Assembly: GCA_016946835.1 (NCBI GenBank)
Contig: JACVTC010000133.1
Location: forward strand, 441,001 to 505,000
Reading direction: 5' to 3'
Length of the DNA: 64,000 nt
Source of the DNA: Neocallimastix lanati (nom. inval.)
Lineage: Eukaryota; Neocallimastigomycota; Neocallimastigomycetes; Neocallimastigales; Neocallimastigaceae
Within the stretch, counting starts at the first letter, position 1, and every line of letters starts with the position of its first letter. Shown here in pieces: positions 24,683-34,909 of the stretch. The notes under the pieces were generated by a model. That model worked only from the letters and a program-made list of their open reading frames with translations, ran no database searches and was not told the origin of the DNA. A program made the translations under genes and the position numbers.

Positions 24683-25567
24683 ATGGAAGATAGATCATTT
24701 AATATTTTAAGCAACAAAAAACTCACTGTCGAAACCTATCCTCTTTGGGCATCAGATATGGATCTAATATTAACAGCCAATGAATTAGATCAATATATAT
24801 ACGAAAACAACGTGAAGAAGATCTCGAAAAATTCAGAAAATTTTGAATCTTCAAAGGGAATTAAAATTAGAGGAACTGAGATATACTATCATAAATCAGT
24901 CACGAAAAATATGATAGTTGGTGACAGCAAAGCAAAAAGATACATCATTATGAATTTAGAAAATGAAATAAAGTTAAGTATTGACTTCAAAAACAGTTCC
25001 GCATATGAAATATGGGAGTTATTGAAAAAGACCTTTACTAAAGGTAAAGAAGAAATGAAATTACAACTAAATGAAAAATTAGAGAATATGACCTACGATA
25101 AATCTTCAGACATAGGAATATTCATAGCCAACATGGAAGTCACATTTAATAAATTAGAAGAAATAGGTGATAAAGTCAGTGATGAAAGAAAATTCAACTA
25201 TTTATATAATGCTCTTCCATCAGACATTACCCAATTAACAAATATGTTAGGTTTTCAAAATGATTGGAATAGATGTTGCGATATGTTAAAAACATCAATT
25301 CCAAAGATAAAGTTCTTAAATAGCTTAAGAATTAAGCAAGAGAAAACAAAAGCATTTAGTAGTGAAACAAAAACAATAGAAAGTGTCAAAAGATATAAAC
25401 AAAATAGAAATCTTAGCAAGAAAAATAGAAAAAATATTAAGTGCCACAATTGTGGCGGATTTGGCCATATATCACGTGAGTGCCTCAAGAATGGAAGAAT
25501 TCATGGAGGTGTAGTGTACGATAAATATGGTAAAAGACACTACAAAGAGAAGAAAATGAAACACTAA
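24683..25567 (+). CDS. Ty1/copia Gag of element B
   Basis: ORF of 294 residues beginning MEDRSFNILSNKKLTVETYP. Residues about 15-220 follow the copia Gag pattern, including SAYEIWELLKKTF, LQLNEKLENMTYDKSSDIG and RKFNYLYNALP. A zinc knuckle CHNCGGFGHISREC (CX2CX4HX4C) lies near residues 253-266. It ends at a TAA after EKKMKH. The same frame stays open beyond this stop for a further roughly 60 codons, suggesting that the stop is a mutation in what was a longer polyprotein. Function: virus-like particle protein of a retrotransposon. Confidence 0.88.
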   Translation: MEDRSFNILSNKKLTVETYPLWASDMDLILTANELDQYIYENNVKKISKNSENFESSKGIKIRGTEIYYHKSVTKNMIVGDSKAKRYIIMNLENEIKLSIDFKNSSAYEIWELLKKTFTKGKEEMKLQLNEKLENMTYDKSSDIGIFIANMEVTFNKLEEIGDKVSDERKFNYLYNALPSDITQLTNMLGFQNDWNRCCDMLKTSIPKIKFLNSLRIKQEKTKAFSSETKTIESVKRYKQNRNLSKKNRKNIKCHNCGGFGHISRECLKNGRIHGGVVYDKYGKRHYKEKKMKH

Positions 25568-25746
25568 CAACATGCAGATAACGTAGAAGTCAATGAGCAA
25601 GAAGAAGAATCTGAAAGGTATGTAGATATATACAGTAATGCCTTAAATATGGACTATAATGATGAAAGGGAGGAAAGTCAATCCAACTGCGTAACAACAA
25701 GAATCCCAAAAAATAAAAATAATATCAAAAATTTTCATTAAAATAA

Positions 25747-26952
25747 TATACTAGGCAGAGCTTAAGTTATTATACTGCCAAGTATAAAAAACGTAATAAC
25801 AACAAAGAAAATAAAATTAATAAAAATAACAACAACATTACTTTATGGACATTAGATTCTGGGGCGTCATACCACATGACCCATGATGAAAATAATTTAG
25901 TGAATACACGTGATTTTCATATAAATATATATTTTGCTAATGGAGGAATGGTGAAGTCCAAAAGTATTGGTAATTATATTGGTTTAATTAACAATCATAA
26001 AATTATTTTGAATGATGTTATATATGTGCCATCCTTTAAAAGAAGTCAAATTTCTATAGATCATTTAAGTGAAGATAATTATAAAACTGTATTTTGTAAA
26101 AATAAGTATGATAATAAAAACTGTGCTATCTTATATAATGATAATGGAAAACGAATTTATACATCATACGCTAACAATTCAAAAGTTTACAAAATACTAA
26201 CTAGAAAAAATAATATAAATAATAATTCAAATAATGTTGTATGTTATAATATACAAAATGCTATAAACGATTCTAATATGGATTTATGGCATAGAAGAAT
26301 GGGTCATTTTAATATTAACTCTATTAAAGATAAATTAAATAAAATATATTTAAAACACAAATGCAAAATTTGTTCTTGTTCAAAATTAAAAAACCTCCCC
26401 TATAAACCATCCACCAACCATATGACAAAACCATTTGAACTTATTCATATGGACTTAGTGTTCGTTCCCGATTATTCTATTTACGGGAATAAATATTTTT
26501 TATCTATTCTTGACGATTATTCAAGATATAGTTGGGTCCTCTTCATAAAGAGAAAAAGTGATACATTTAAAACCTTTATTATATGGTACAATCAAATCAA
26601 TAACTTATTTGATAATTGTAATATTAAATATATTAAAACTGATAACGGTACAGAATTCTTCAACAATAATTTCAACGAATTCTACGAAAGAACAGGAATA
26701 ATACATGAGCATACTATTGCTCATAATCCACAACAAAATGGTAGGGTGGAAAGACTTCATGGGACATTAATATCTAATGGTAATGCCATGCTTAATGATG
26801 CAAAGTTAAACCATAAATTTTGGGAAGATGCTGCATCCACAGCAAATTATATACACAACAGATTGCCACATAACGGCAACAATAGCAAAGTACCATATGA
26901 AATCTTATTTAAAAGTAAAGTTGACTACAATAAATTTAGAGTTTATTTATAA
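25747..26952 (+). pseudogene. Copia protease-integrase of element B, 3' truncated
   Basis: The frame opens after stops between Gag and pol. It contains the copia protease site LWTLDSGASYHMT (Asp active site), then the GAG-pre-integrase segment MDLWHRRMGHFN with the HHCC finger ending CKICSCSKLK. The integrase core follows: IHMDLVF with the first Asp, IKTDNGTEF with the second, and NPQQNGRVERLHGTL with the Glu. It ends at FKSKVDYNKFRVYL, where the DNA changes abruptly to a Ty3 LTR fragment. RT and RNase H are missing. The remaining reading frame is intact, so truncation is the main lesion. Confidence 0.88.
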
Positions 26953-27117
26953 TAATTATATATTATTAATACTTTACAGTATAATTAATATTAACTCTTA
27001 TTCTTGTTTTTGTTTTTCTTTAGAAGAAATAATATTGTAATTATAAAATAAATATTAATAAAAATTATTAATAACTCAAATACACTTATTAAACCAGCTA
27101 CAACATAAAGAATATCA
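26945..27117 (+). repeat. Truncated 5' LTR of element C
   Basis: The last roughly 173 bp match the end of the 3' LTR at 33520-33692, with one or two differences (TTTAGAAGAAAT for TTTAGTAGAAAT). It ends AATATCA and is followed by the primer binding site. The first two-thirds of the LTR are missing at the junction with the copia element. Confidence 0.9.
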
Positions 27118-27127
27118 CATTAAAAAT

Positions 27128-27146
27128 TGGTGCGAAGTGTGAGGTC
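27128..27146 (+). promoter_or_regulatory. Primer binding site of element C
   Basis: TGGTGCGAAGTGTGAGGTC starts 11 bp after the LTR end. The leading TGG is the complement of a tRNA CCA end, so minus-strand DNA synthesis is probably primed by a tRNA. I cannot name the tRNA. The leader to 27647 contains an AAT microsatellite (27550-27600). Confidence 0.65.
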
Positions 27147-27547
27147 GTAGTTAAAAATAGGTTTATTAGTGTATAGTTATTAATTGTAATTAATATTTAT
27201 TATTTAGTTAGATTTCGGAGAAATTGTGTTTAGAGGTTAAAGACGTCGTTTCTCAACATTTTAATTAAATTTAGTGTTAGAGTTATTGTAGTAAAATATG
27301 AAGTAGGAGACTGTGAAATCGAACCAGAATAAAAACGATTAACCTATATTCATATACTACAATATTATCAATAAATTTCATATTTAAAATTTAATAATTA
27401 ATTTTTGTTTAATGCAAAATTTAGTGTAAATAAAATTTTTACTAATTAGGAAATAATTATTAATTAATAATAATATAATTTTAGGGTTAGGAAATAATTT
27501 ATCTTATTATATCTTAGTAGATAGTTGTTAATCATTAACTTTAAAAT

Positions 27548-27608
<61 letters not shown>

Positions 27609-27647
27609 TACATATACACATACAACAATATATTCATTTAATAATAT

Positions 27648-28607
27648 ATGAAGATGAGCTCCAACCGTGAAGGAAGAAAAATTCCACTACCAATTATTGG
27701 TGGAAATAATAAGAATGTAAAAGCTTGGTACATTCTTATGAAAAATTGGTTAAAGATGGAAAAGGTTACTGATGACGAAGAAAAATTTCAGTTCATTTTG
27801 GCAGGAACTGTAGAAGAAACCACCCAAATTGTGAGCGACAAATTCGTAGAAGCAAACAGAATTTTAAATTTAGAAGAGTGTAGAGATATCCTCCTGGAAA
27901 GGTATCATCTAAACGAAGATGAAAGATTTAGGGAATTAAAAACTTTACTAATTATGCCAAATGAAAGTGTCAGGGAATTTAACGATAGGTACTTGGATTA
28001 CTACTGCCAGCTCTCTACAGATAATAAAGCAAAATTATCAGTCTACGATTACGAGAATTCTATACGTAGTCGAACTGATATTTATGAAAAGGTAGCCTAT
28101 GAAGAAGCCAAGACTATTGAGGCTGCTTGTAAAATTGCAGAAAAAGTAGAAAGAATAAAACTTGGAAGTCACTCAGTACAAAAGGGTAGAAAATTTAACA
28201 ATAATAATATCCAAAATAATTATCCTTTTATTAATAGATATAGATCCAACCAAAAATTTAATCAATTAAATAATAATTATAACTCATTCTTAAATACCAA
28301 TTTACAAAATAAAAATAGGAATTTAAATAATGAATTACAGAGGAGTAATAATTTTAACAATAATTATAACAACTATAATAATATTAATAATAATACATTA
28401 AATAGAATGAATAATACAAAGGTTCCAAGAAATATTAATAATACTCCTAACAATAATAATGGTTTAAATAGTGTTGATGATATTACTAGGGGTTTAGAGA
28501 ACCTACATACAAAAGTATGTTATTGGTGCCATGAGCCTGGCCATATTATTAGGTATTGCCCACAACTTAGATACCAACAAAACAATAATCAAAATACAAA
28601 AAACTAG
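27648..28607 (+). CDS. Ty3 Gag of element C
   Basis: ORF of 319 residues from ATG 27648. Residues about 20-170 follow a retrotransposon Gag helical core (AWYILMKNWLKM, ECRDILLERYHLNEDERF, LLIMPNESVREFNDRYLDYY). An Asn-rich stretch follows (about 180-280), then a zinc knuckle CYWCHEPGHIIRYC near residues 288-301. It ends at TAG directly after a slippery heptamer. The pol frame lies at -1 and is open from that point, so Gag-Pol is expected by frameshifting. The related element G has Gag and Pol in one frame, with a similar start and core. Confidence 0.92.
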   Translation: MKMSSNREGRKIPLPIIGGNNKNVKAWYILMKNWLKMEKVTDDEEKFQFILAGTVEETTQIVSDKFVEANRILNLEECRDILLERYHLNEDERFRELKTLLIMPNESVREFNDRYLDYYCQLSTDNKAKLSVYDYENSIRSRTDIYEKVAYEEAKTIEAACKIAEKVERIKLGSHSVQKGRKFNNNNIQNNYPFINRYRSNQKFNQLNNNYNSFLNTNLQNKNRNLNNELQRSNNFNNNYNNYNNINNNTLNRMNNTKVPRNINNTPNNNNGLNSVDDITRGLENLHTKVCYWCHEPGHIIRYCPQLRYQQNNNQNTKN

Positions 28608-28631
28608 ATTATGGAAGAAAGCTAACTTCCA
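28598..28631 (+). promoter_or_regulatory. -1 programmed ribosomal frameshift signal
   Basis: The gag frame reads ACA AAA AAC TAG. It contains the canonical slippery heptamer A_AAA_AAC at 28598-28604, followed at once by the gag stop. After a 7-nt spacer (TAGATTA) comes a perfect hairpin: TGGAAG (28612-28617), loop AAAGCTAA, CTTCCA (28626-28631). The -1 frame is open from CTA at 28604 through the whole protease-RT ORF. The arrangement matches known -1 frameshift sites. Use in vivo is inferred. Confidence 0.85.
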
Positions 28632-31600
28632 ATAATCAAAATGCCAACTATAATGATTATGGTGAAAACAATATTGCTACTGTTTGTCTCAATAATGATT
28701 ATAGTAATAACCATAACAATTATAATAATAACCACAATAATATTTATGATAATAATTATAATGAAGATTATGATAATGATAATTTTAACCATTATGATAA
28801 TAATGATTATAATAATGATTATAATAATGATTATGATAATATAAATAATAATGAACAATTCTATTTTGAAAATGATAAAATTAATGATTATAATGGCGAC
28901 AATGTTGTAGTATCTTCTTACGACAATCATAACAATTTGGAAGAAATTATAGCTGCTGCAAAAAGAGAAAGAGATGAAAAACATAATAATATATTAACAA
29001 AAGCTAATAAGAAGTTACGCAATATAACGAATAATTATGACAAAACTTCCATTAATAATTCACAAACTATTCCTCAAAATAAAATATTTGATAATATAAA
29101 TAATATTAGTAATCCTATCCAAAATAATAATTCCACTGATAATATTATAAATAACAAACGAATTATTAAACCTACGAGAAGAATAAGTAAAAAAGTCCTT
29201 AACAATATTATAAAAATTGATAATAATAATGAAAATAAAAATGAAAAAAATGAAGTTCATAATAACGCACAGCAAGGAGAAAGAATTAAGAATAAAATTA
29301 ATGGTAATGATTCAAGTAATAAAATTAATAATATGAAGACAGTTAATAATGTTAATAATATGGACAAAATGAAGAATAAAAATTTAACGGAAAAAGAAAA
29401 GAAACAAAAACCTACCATACAGATGATAAGAAACCGCGAGCAATATAATATTTGCGAAGATTTATTAAATATTCCAGCAAATATTACAATTGGACAACTC
29501 CTTAACATTTCAAAAATTTCTAAAGATGAATTAATTAAAGGTATTAAGAATTCAAATCAAAATAATGAAAATATTATTAATGCTACTAATTCTACTATAG
29601 ATAATAACAATAATAATAAAGATAATAGTAGTACCAATAGTAGTAACAATGAAAATTATAGTGATATTAATTATAATAGTAAAATAGCTAATAATTTAAA
29701 TAATAATAATAATATTGTACACGAACATGATGTTGCAGTTGTACGTGGATATATTAATGGCTATCCTGCTTCAATTTTTATAGACTCGTGTAGTAATGCA
29801 AATTTAATATCACGTAAATTTTTAAATAAATTTGTTAAAAATTATCAAATTATTGGCCATGATAAAAGTACAATTAGACAAGCGATGGTTGATGATATAA
29901 GTCGTGTTTATGATATTGTTCGCTTAGCTGTTAAACTTGGTTCTGTTGAATTTATTACTGATTTTAAAATTTCCGATAAAGACGATCCTTTTTATGATGC
30001 GATTATTTCTCTTAAAACACAATCTGATAACAGGATTCTTATTGACACAATTCATAAAGTTCTTGCATATATGAATATGGACGATAAATTAGTACCTATT
30101 AGTAATATAGAAGATATAAATACGTTCCGTTCTCAGTCTTTATTATGTATTTCTCCTGAACCAAAAATTGATATTGTTGAGGCTACTTTATTTGTTGATG
30201 CTAATGAACCTAATTCTAATATTAGTGCTAAAGAAAAAGATGATGTAATTAATTCTATTATTAATCAATTAAAATTTAAAAATAAAAAAGATTATAAAAA
30301 ATTATGTAGATTATTAAAAAAATTTGATGATATTATTGCCATTTCTTCTGATGATTTGGAACCTTCTAAATTATTTCCTCATCATATTATTTTAGAAGAA
30401 AACTCTATGCCAATTAAACAAAAGGCGTATAAAATTTCTCAGGTTCAATCTAAGGCTTTAAAGGAAGAACTTCGTAAATTATTGGAGAAAAAGTTAATTG
30501 AACCTTCTCATTCTCCATGGGCTTCTCCTGTTGTTTTAGTTTTAAAGAAAAATGGTAAATGGCGTCTTTGTGTTGATTTTAGAAAGTTGAATGATATTAC
30601 TATTAAAGATGCCTATGCACTCCCAAAAATTCGTGAAATCTTTGATGCTTTGAAAGATGCAAAAATATTTTCTTCTATTGATTTATTTAGTGGTTACCAT
30701 CAAATTCCTATGTGGGCTGAAGATATGGAAAAGACTTCTTTTACAACGAAATTTGGTAATTACTATTTTAAAGTTATGCCCTTTGGTTTAACTAACGCAC
30801 CGGCTACCTTCCAGCGTGAAATGAATAGAATCTTCTTTGATTTAATTAATGATTGCGTTCAAATATACTTAGATGATATTATTATTTATTCCGATTGTTT
30901 TGAAAATCATCTAATTCATCTTTCCAAAGTTTTTAATATTTTAAGAAAATATAATTTAAAATTAAACATAGAAAAATGTCATTTCTGTCAAACAGAAATT
31001 GAAGCTTTAGGTCATAAAGTTACTACTGATGGTTTACTTCCTCTAGATAAGAAAACTCTTTCCATTATGAATATGACACCTCCTACTGATGTATCTGAAC
31101 TTCGTTCTTTTCTAGGCTTGACTGGTTATTATAGAAATTTCATTGATAATTACTCTGCTAAATTTGCACCTCTTTGTTCTTTGTTAAGGAAGAATACTCC
31201 ATTTGTTTGGACTGATTCTCAAAACAATAGCTTTCAATTATTAAAGAATTGTTTAATCAGGTTTAATCAGTGCCCCTATCCTCTGTTACCCTAAATTTGA
31301 TATTCCCTTTATTATTCGTTCGGATGCTTGTGGTTATGGTATTGGTGGTGTTCTTTTACTACTTTATGATGATAATATTGAACACCCAATTTATTTTGTT
31401 AGTAGAAGTTTAAAAAAATCTGAGAAAAATTATACTACAACTGAACTTGAAGGCACCGCTGCTTATTATTTCTTAGTCCAATTCGAACATTATATTTTAG
31501 GTAATCCATTCAAAACAATTTTATATACTGATCACAAACCTTTAGTTTCTATTATTAAAAGTTGTGAGACGAATACTCTTAAACATCAACGTTGGTGTGA

Positions 31601-33002
31601 TAAATTTAGTAAACTTCAAGTTGATATTGTTTATCACCCTGGTAAAGCTAATTTGATTGCTGATGCATTGTCTAGAGTTGTTCGTAAAGACTTCTCTGTT
31701 ACTAATGTTTGTATTAGTTCTAATTCTCTTCTTAATAGCGATATTCTGTTCACTTCTGTTAACAATTCTAATAGTTCCATTGATTCCTCCATTGTTAATA
31801 ATTCACCTATTGATAGCTCCATTCTCACCCAGGAAGAGAACGAAAAATTCATTTCTGAATTTATGTATAAATTTTTAACCGAAAAAATAGTTAAAATTGA
31901 TAATAAATTATATTTTAGAGATGATAATAAATTAAGAAAAATTATTGATGATCCCTATGAAAAAATTAAAATTATTACTAAAGAACATAGAGTGGGTCAT
32001 AAAGGTATTCAGAAAACTTACGAAAGAATAAAAGAAAAGTATTACTGGAAAAATTTAATAATAGATGTAAAAAAATATATTTCGCTATGCAAAATATGCC
32101 AACTAAATCGTTCTGAGCCATTGCCGAAACCAACAGAAAAATATGGAACTCCTGTAGAAGCTCCTTTTGTTAGAGTTGGTTTAGATATTATTGGACCCCT
32201 AAAAGAAACACAACAAGGTAATAAATATATTATTGTTTGCGTAGATTATTTTACAAAGTGGGTAGAAGCTAAACCACTTCGTACTACTACTTCACAGGAC
32301 GTAACAAATTTCTTAGTAGAAGTTTTTAGTAGACATGGTATACCAGAACTAATTATTACAGATAATGGTGTACAGTTTACTGCTGATTACACTAAAATAT
32401 TTTTAGATCTATATGATGTGTACGTTCACTTTGTTAGTACATATCATTCAGAATCAAATGGATTAGTGGAAAACAGAAATAGAGAAATAGGAAAGCAATT
32501 AAGAAATTTCTCGAATGATAACAAACATTGGGATATTCTGTTTCCACTGGCTTTATGGGCTTTAAGAACCAGTAAATCTGCTGTAACGGGTTATTCAAGT
32601 TTTGAACTTTTATATGGACGTAAGGAATTACTACCTATAGATATAAATTTAAGAAATTCAATTTTGGAAGATAATAGTAGAACTATGGACGAAATATTAA
32701 TGGAAAGGTTCGTTGAGCATGCTAAATGGGTTGAAAAAGCAGCAAAAAAAATGTTTGGAACAATCCATTATTGGAAAACTCGAAGACAAGCTCAACAAAG
32801 TATGGAAAATAAGAAAAATTTTAAAATTGGTGATTTAGTAAAGATAAGAAATCACCAACGAACTAAACTTGAACCGTATTTCCTTGGTCCATATATAATT
32901 AAGGACATATCTTGGAATACAGCTCAATTACAGGATGCTATGGACGGTACAAAATTGGAAAGAAACGTCCATATTAAAAATATATTACCTTTTAATGAAT
33001 GA
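28604..33002 (+). pseudogene. Ty3 Pol of element C, broken by 10-bp duplication
   Basis: The frame runs from 28604 to 31294, then a second frame from about 31269 to 33002. Order: Asn/Asp/Tyr-rich spacer; protease with IFIDSCSNANLIS (DSC in place of DSG/DTG) near 29780; RT with YKISQVQSKALKEELRKLLE, LCVDFRKLN, FSSIDLFSGYHQIP and the polymerase motif QIYLDDIIIY; RNase H (IIRSDACGYGIGGVL, TDHKPLV); integrase with zinc finger (H-X3-H, CKICQLN), DIIGPL, ITDNGVQFT and SNGLVENRNREIGK; a C-terminal YFLGPYIIKDI segment. The break is a perfect tandem copy of GTTTAATCAG at 31251-31270, which shifts the frame between RT and RNase H. No other lesion is obvious. Without that one event the element would be coding-complete, so the loss looks recent. 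Confidence 0.92.
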
Positions 33003-33169
33003 AATTTCAAATTGAAATTTCAAAAATCTTTAATTTTTTTTATAAAAAAAAATTTTTAAATTTTTCATTTTTTTTTATTATTAAATTTAATATAAATTAA
33101 TATAAAATTTTTAATCTAAATTATTATAAATTTAATTTCACTAATTTCTTGCGAAATTAAGTTCAATTC

Positions 33170-33184
33170 TAGCAGGGAAGTTTC
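33170..33184 (+). promoter_or_regulatory. Polypurine tract of element C
   Basis: AGCAGGGAAGTTTC lies immediately before the 3' LTR start TGATAT. The purine-rich GCAGGGAAG is the likely primer site for plus-strand DNA. Confidence 0.6.
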
Positions 33185-33692
33185 TGATATAAAACAAATA
33201 TGTGTAGCAACATATTTGTATATTTGAATATTTGTATATTCAGATATTAAATTTATATCTTATTATTTATAATAATTTATATTATTATATATTTTATATT
33301 ATTATTTATATTTTATATTTTTATATTTTGTATATATTATTTATATTCCTTATATATATTTCTTAAATATTAAATTATACTTCTTATTTTAAATTGTTAA
33401 AGTTTATAATTATTAAAGTATATATAATTAATATAATAGTTTTTATTATTTATATATTATTCATATTAAAATATTATTATTTATTTATATATATATTATA
33501 TTTATATATATATATATTTAATTATAATAATTATATATTATTAATACTTTACAGTATAATTAATATTAACTCTTATTCTTGTTTTTGTTTTTCTTTAGTA
33601 GAAATAATATTGTAATTATAAAATAAATATTAATAAAAATTATTAATAACTCAAATACACTTATTAAACCAGCTACAACATAAAAAATATCA
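33185..33692 (+). repeat. 3' LTR of element C (508 bp)
   Basis: From TGATATAAAACAAATATG to AAAAATATCA, with 6-bp inverted ends TGATAT/ATATCA. The 3' part is repeated at 26945-27117 (truncated 5' LTR) and 10517-10842 (solo fragment). The target duplication cannot be checked because the 5' LTR start is lost. Confidence 0.9.
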
Positions 33693-33745
33693 CATTATTA
33701 TTAATATCACGTGTGGTATCATGATATCCCAGGTGATATGCGGGA

Positions 33746-34126
33746 TGATATGCGGGACTTTTATGTGCAATAATTTATAAGCAGTGGGTTTTAAATAATG
33801 GTAGTTTAGTAAATTTTATTAATAAAATTATAAATTCGTACAATTAAAATAATAATTCTAATTCCTAAAAATTTACAAGCGAGTTCACTATTTCTAATAT
33901 AAATAATTTAATTTATAAGAAATAGGTAATATATTAATTATATATTCTAATATATAGAACTATATAAATTTTATATGAATTAAAGTATTATAATTATTAT
34001 AATTATAATAATATATATTGAAATAAAATAAAATAAAATAATTATTATCAAAAAGATATAAATTTAATATTTAATAATTATTATTAAATATACAAATATG
34101 TTACTACACATATTTGTTTTATATCA
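33746..34126 (-). repeat. LTR (381 bp), reverse orientation
   Basis: A close copy of the reverse-oriented LTR at 15025-15391, from TGATATGCGGGAC to TTTTATATCA in plus reading. It shares termini with the 508- and 708-bp LTRs. Confidence 0.85.
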
Positions 34127-34817
34127 AGGACTTTTATGTGCTACTAATTTTTAATAGTATTGTTATATTTAATTAACTTTTATTAATATATTTTAATTTA
34201 AAAACCCAATTAACCAAGGGTCTTCTCTAAACTACAATAAAGAAGAGTAGTTATTAGAAATCTTTATAATAATTTAATTATTAATAATAATAAATATACA
34301 TTTAAAATATATTATATCGGAGTATAGTATAATATATAATAAATATATATTAAAATAATAAATATAATAAATATAACTATATAATTCTTAAAATGAAAAT
34401 AAGAATAATAAAATTAAATATATAAGAATATAATTATATAATAAATATAAATATAATAAATAATATCAACTATATATATTTAATTATAATTAAAATAACT
34501 AAAACTATTTCATTATATTATATATTATAATATATAGAAGTATTATGTATTTTTAATATAAACTTTAAAAATAAATATGAATAGTTAAGTTATATATATA
34601 ATAATATTCTTATTATATATATTTAGAAAAAATTAACTATTTAATTTAATATATTTAATATATTTCATATTATAATGAATAATATATATAAATATTGAAT
34701 AATATATGAATAAGAAATTATTTCAAATATTATTATTGACAAAAGAGAAAAAATTTATTATTTAATAATTATTATTAAATATACAAATATGTTGCTATAC
34801 ATATTTGTTTTATATCA
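34127..34817 (-). repeat. LTR (about 690 bp), reverse orientation, nearly complete
   Basis: Reverse complement of the LTR at 13885-14592 over almost its full length. It lacks the outer TGATATGCG at the left end, where it is joined directly to the previous LTR. It ends TTTTATATCA at 34817. Two same-orientation LTRs of different subtypes therefore lie in tandem with no internal sequence. Confidence 0.85.
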
Positions 34818-34909
34818 CAGGATAGAAACCTGAAAAGAAAATAATAGGTGCATTTAACAATACTATTGCTGCTGATACTTTGGTAAATAATATCTATCAC
34901 TCTTATATT

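Noticed and set aside
28622-28984. Ile-rich ORFs on both strands
   Set aside because: Shadows of the Asn/Asp/Tyr-rich pol spacer of element C in other frames.
33516-33615. Short ORF ending SCFCFSLVEIIL at the end of the element C LTR
   Set aside because: The same sequence is repeated in LTR copies at 10.6 kb and 27.0 kb. It is LTR DNA, not a gene.
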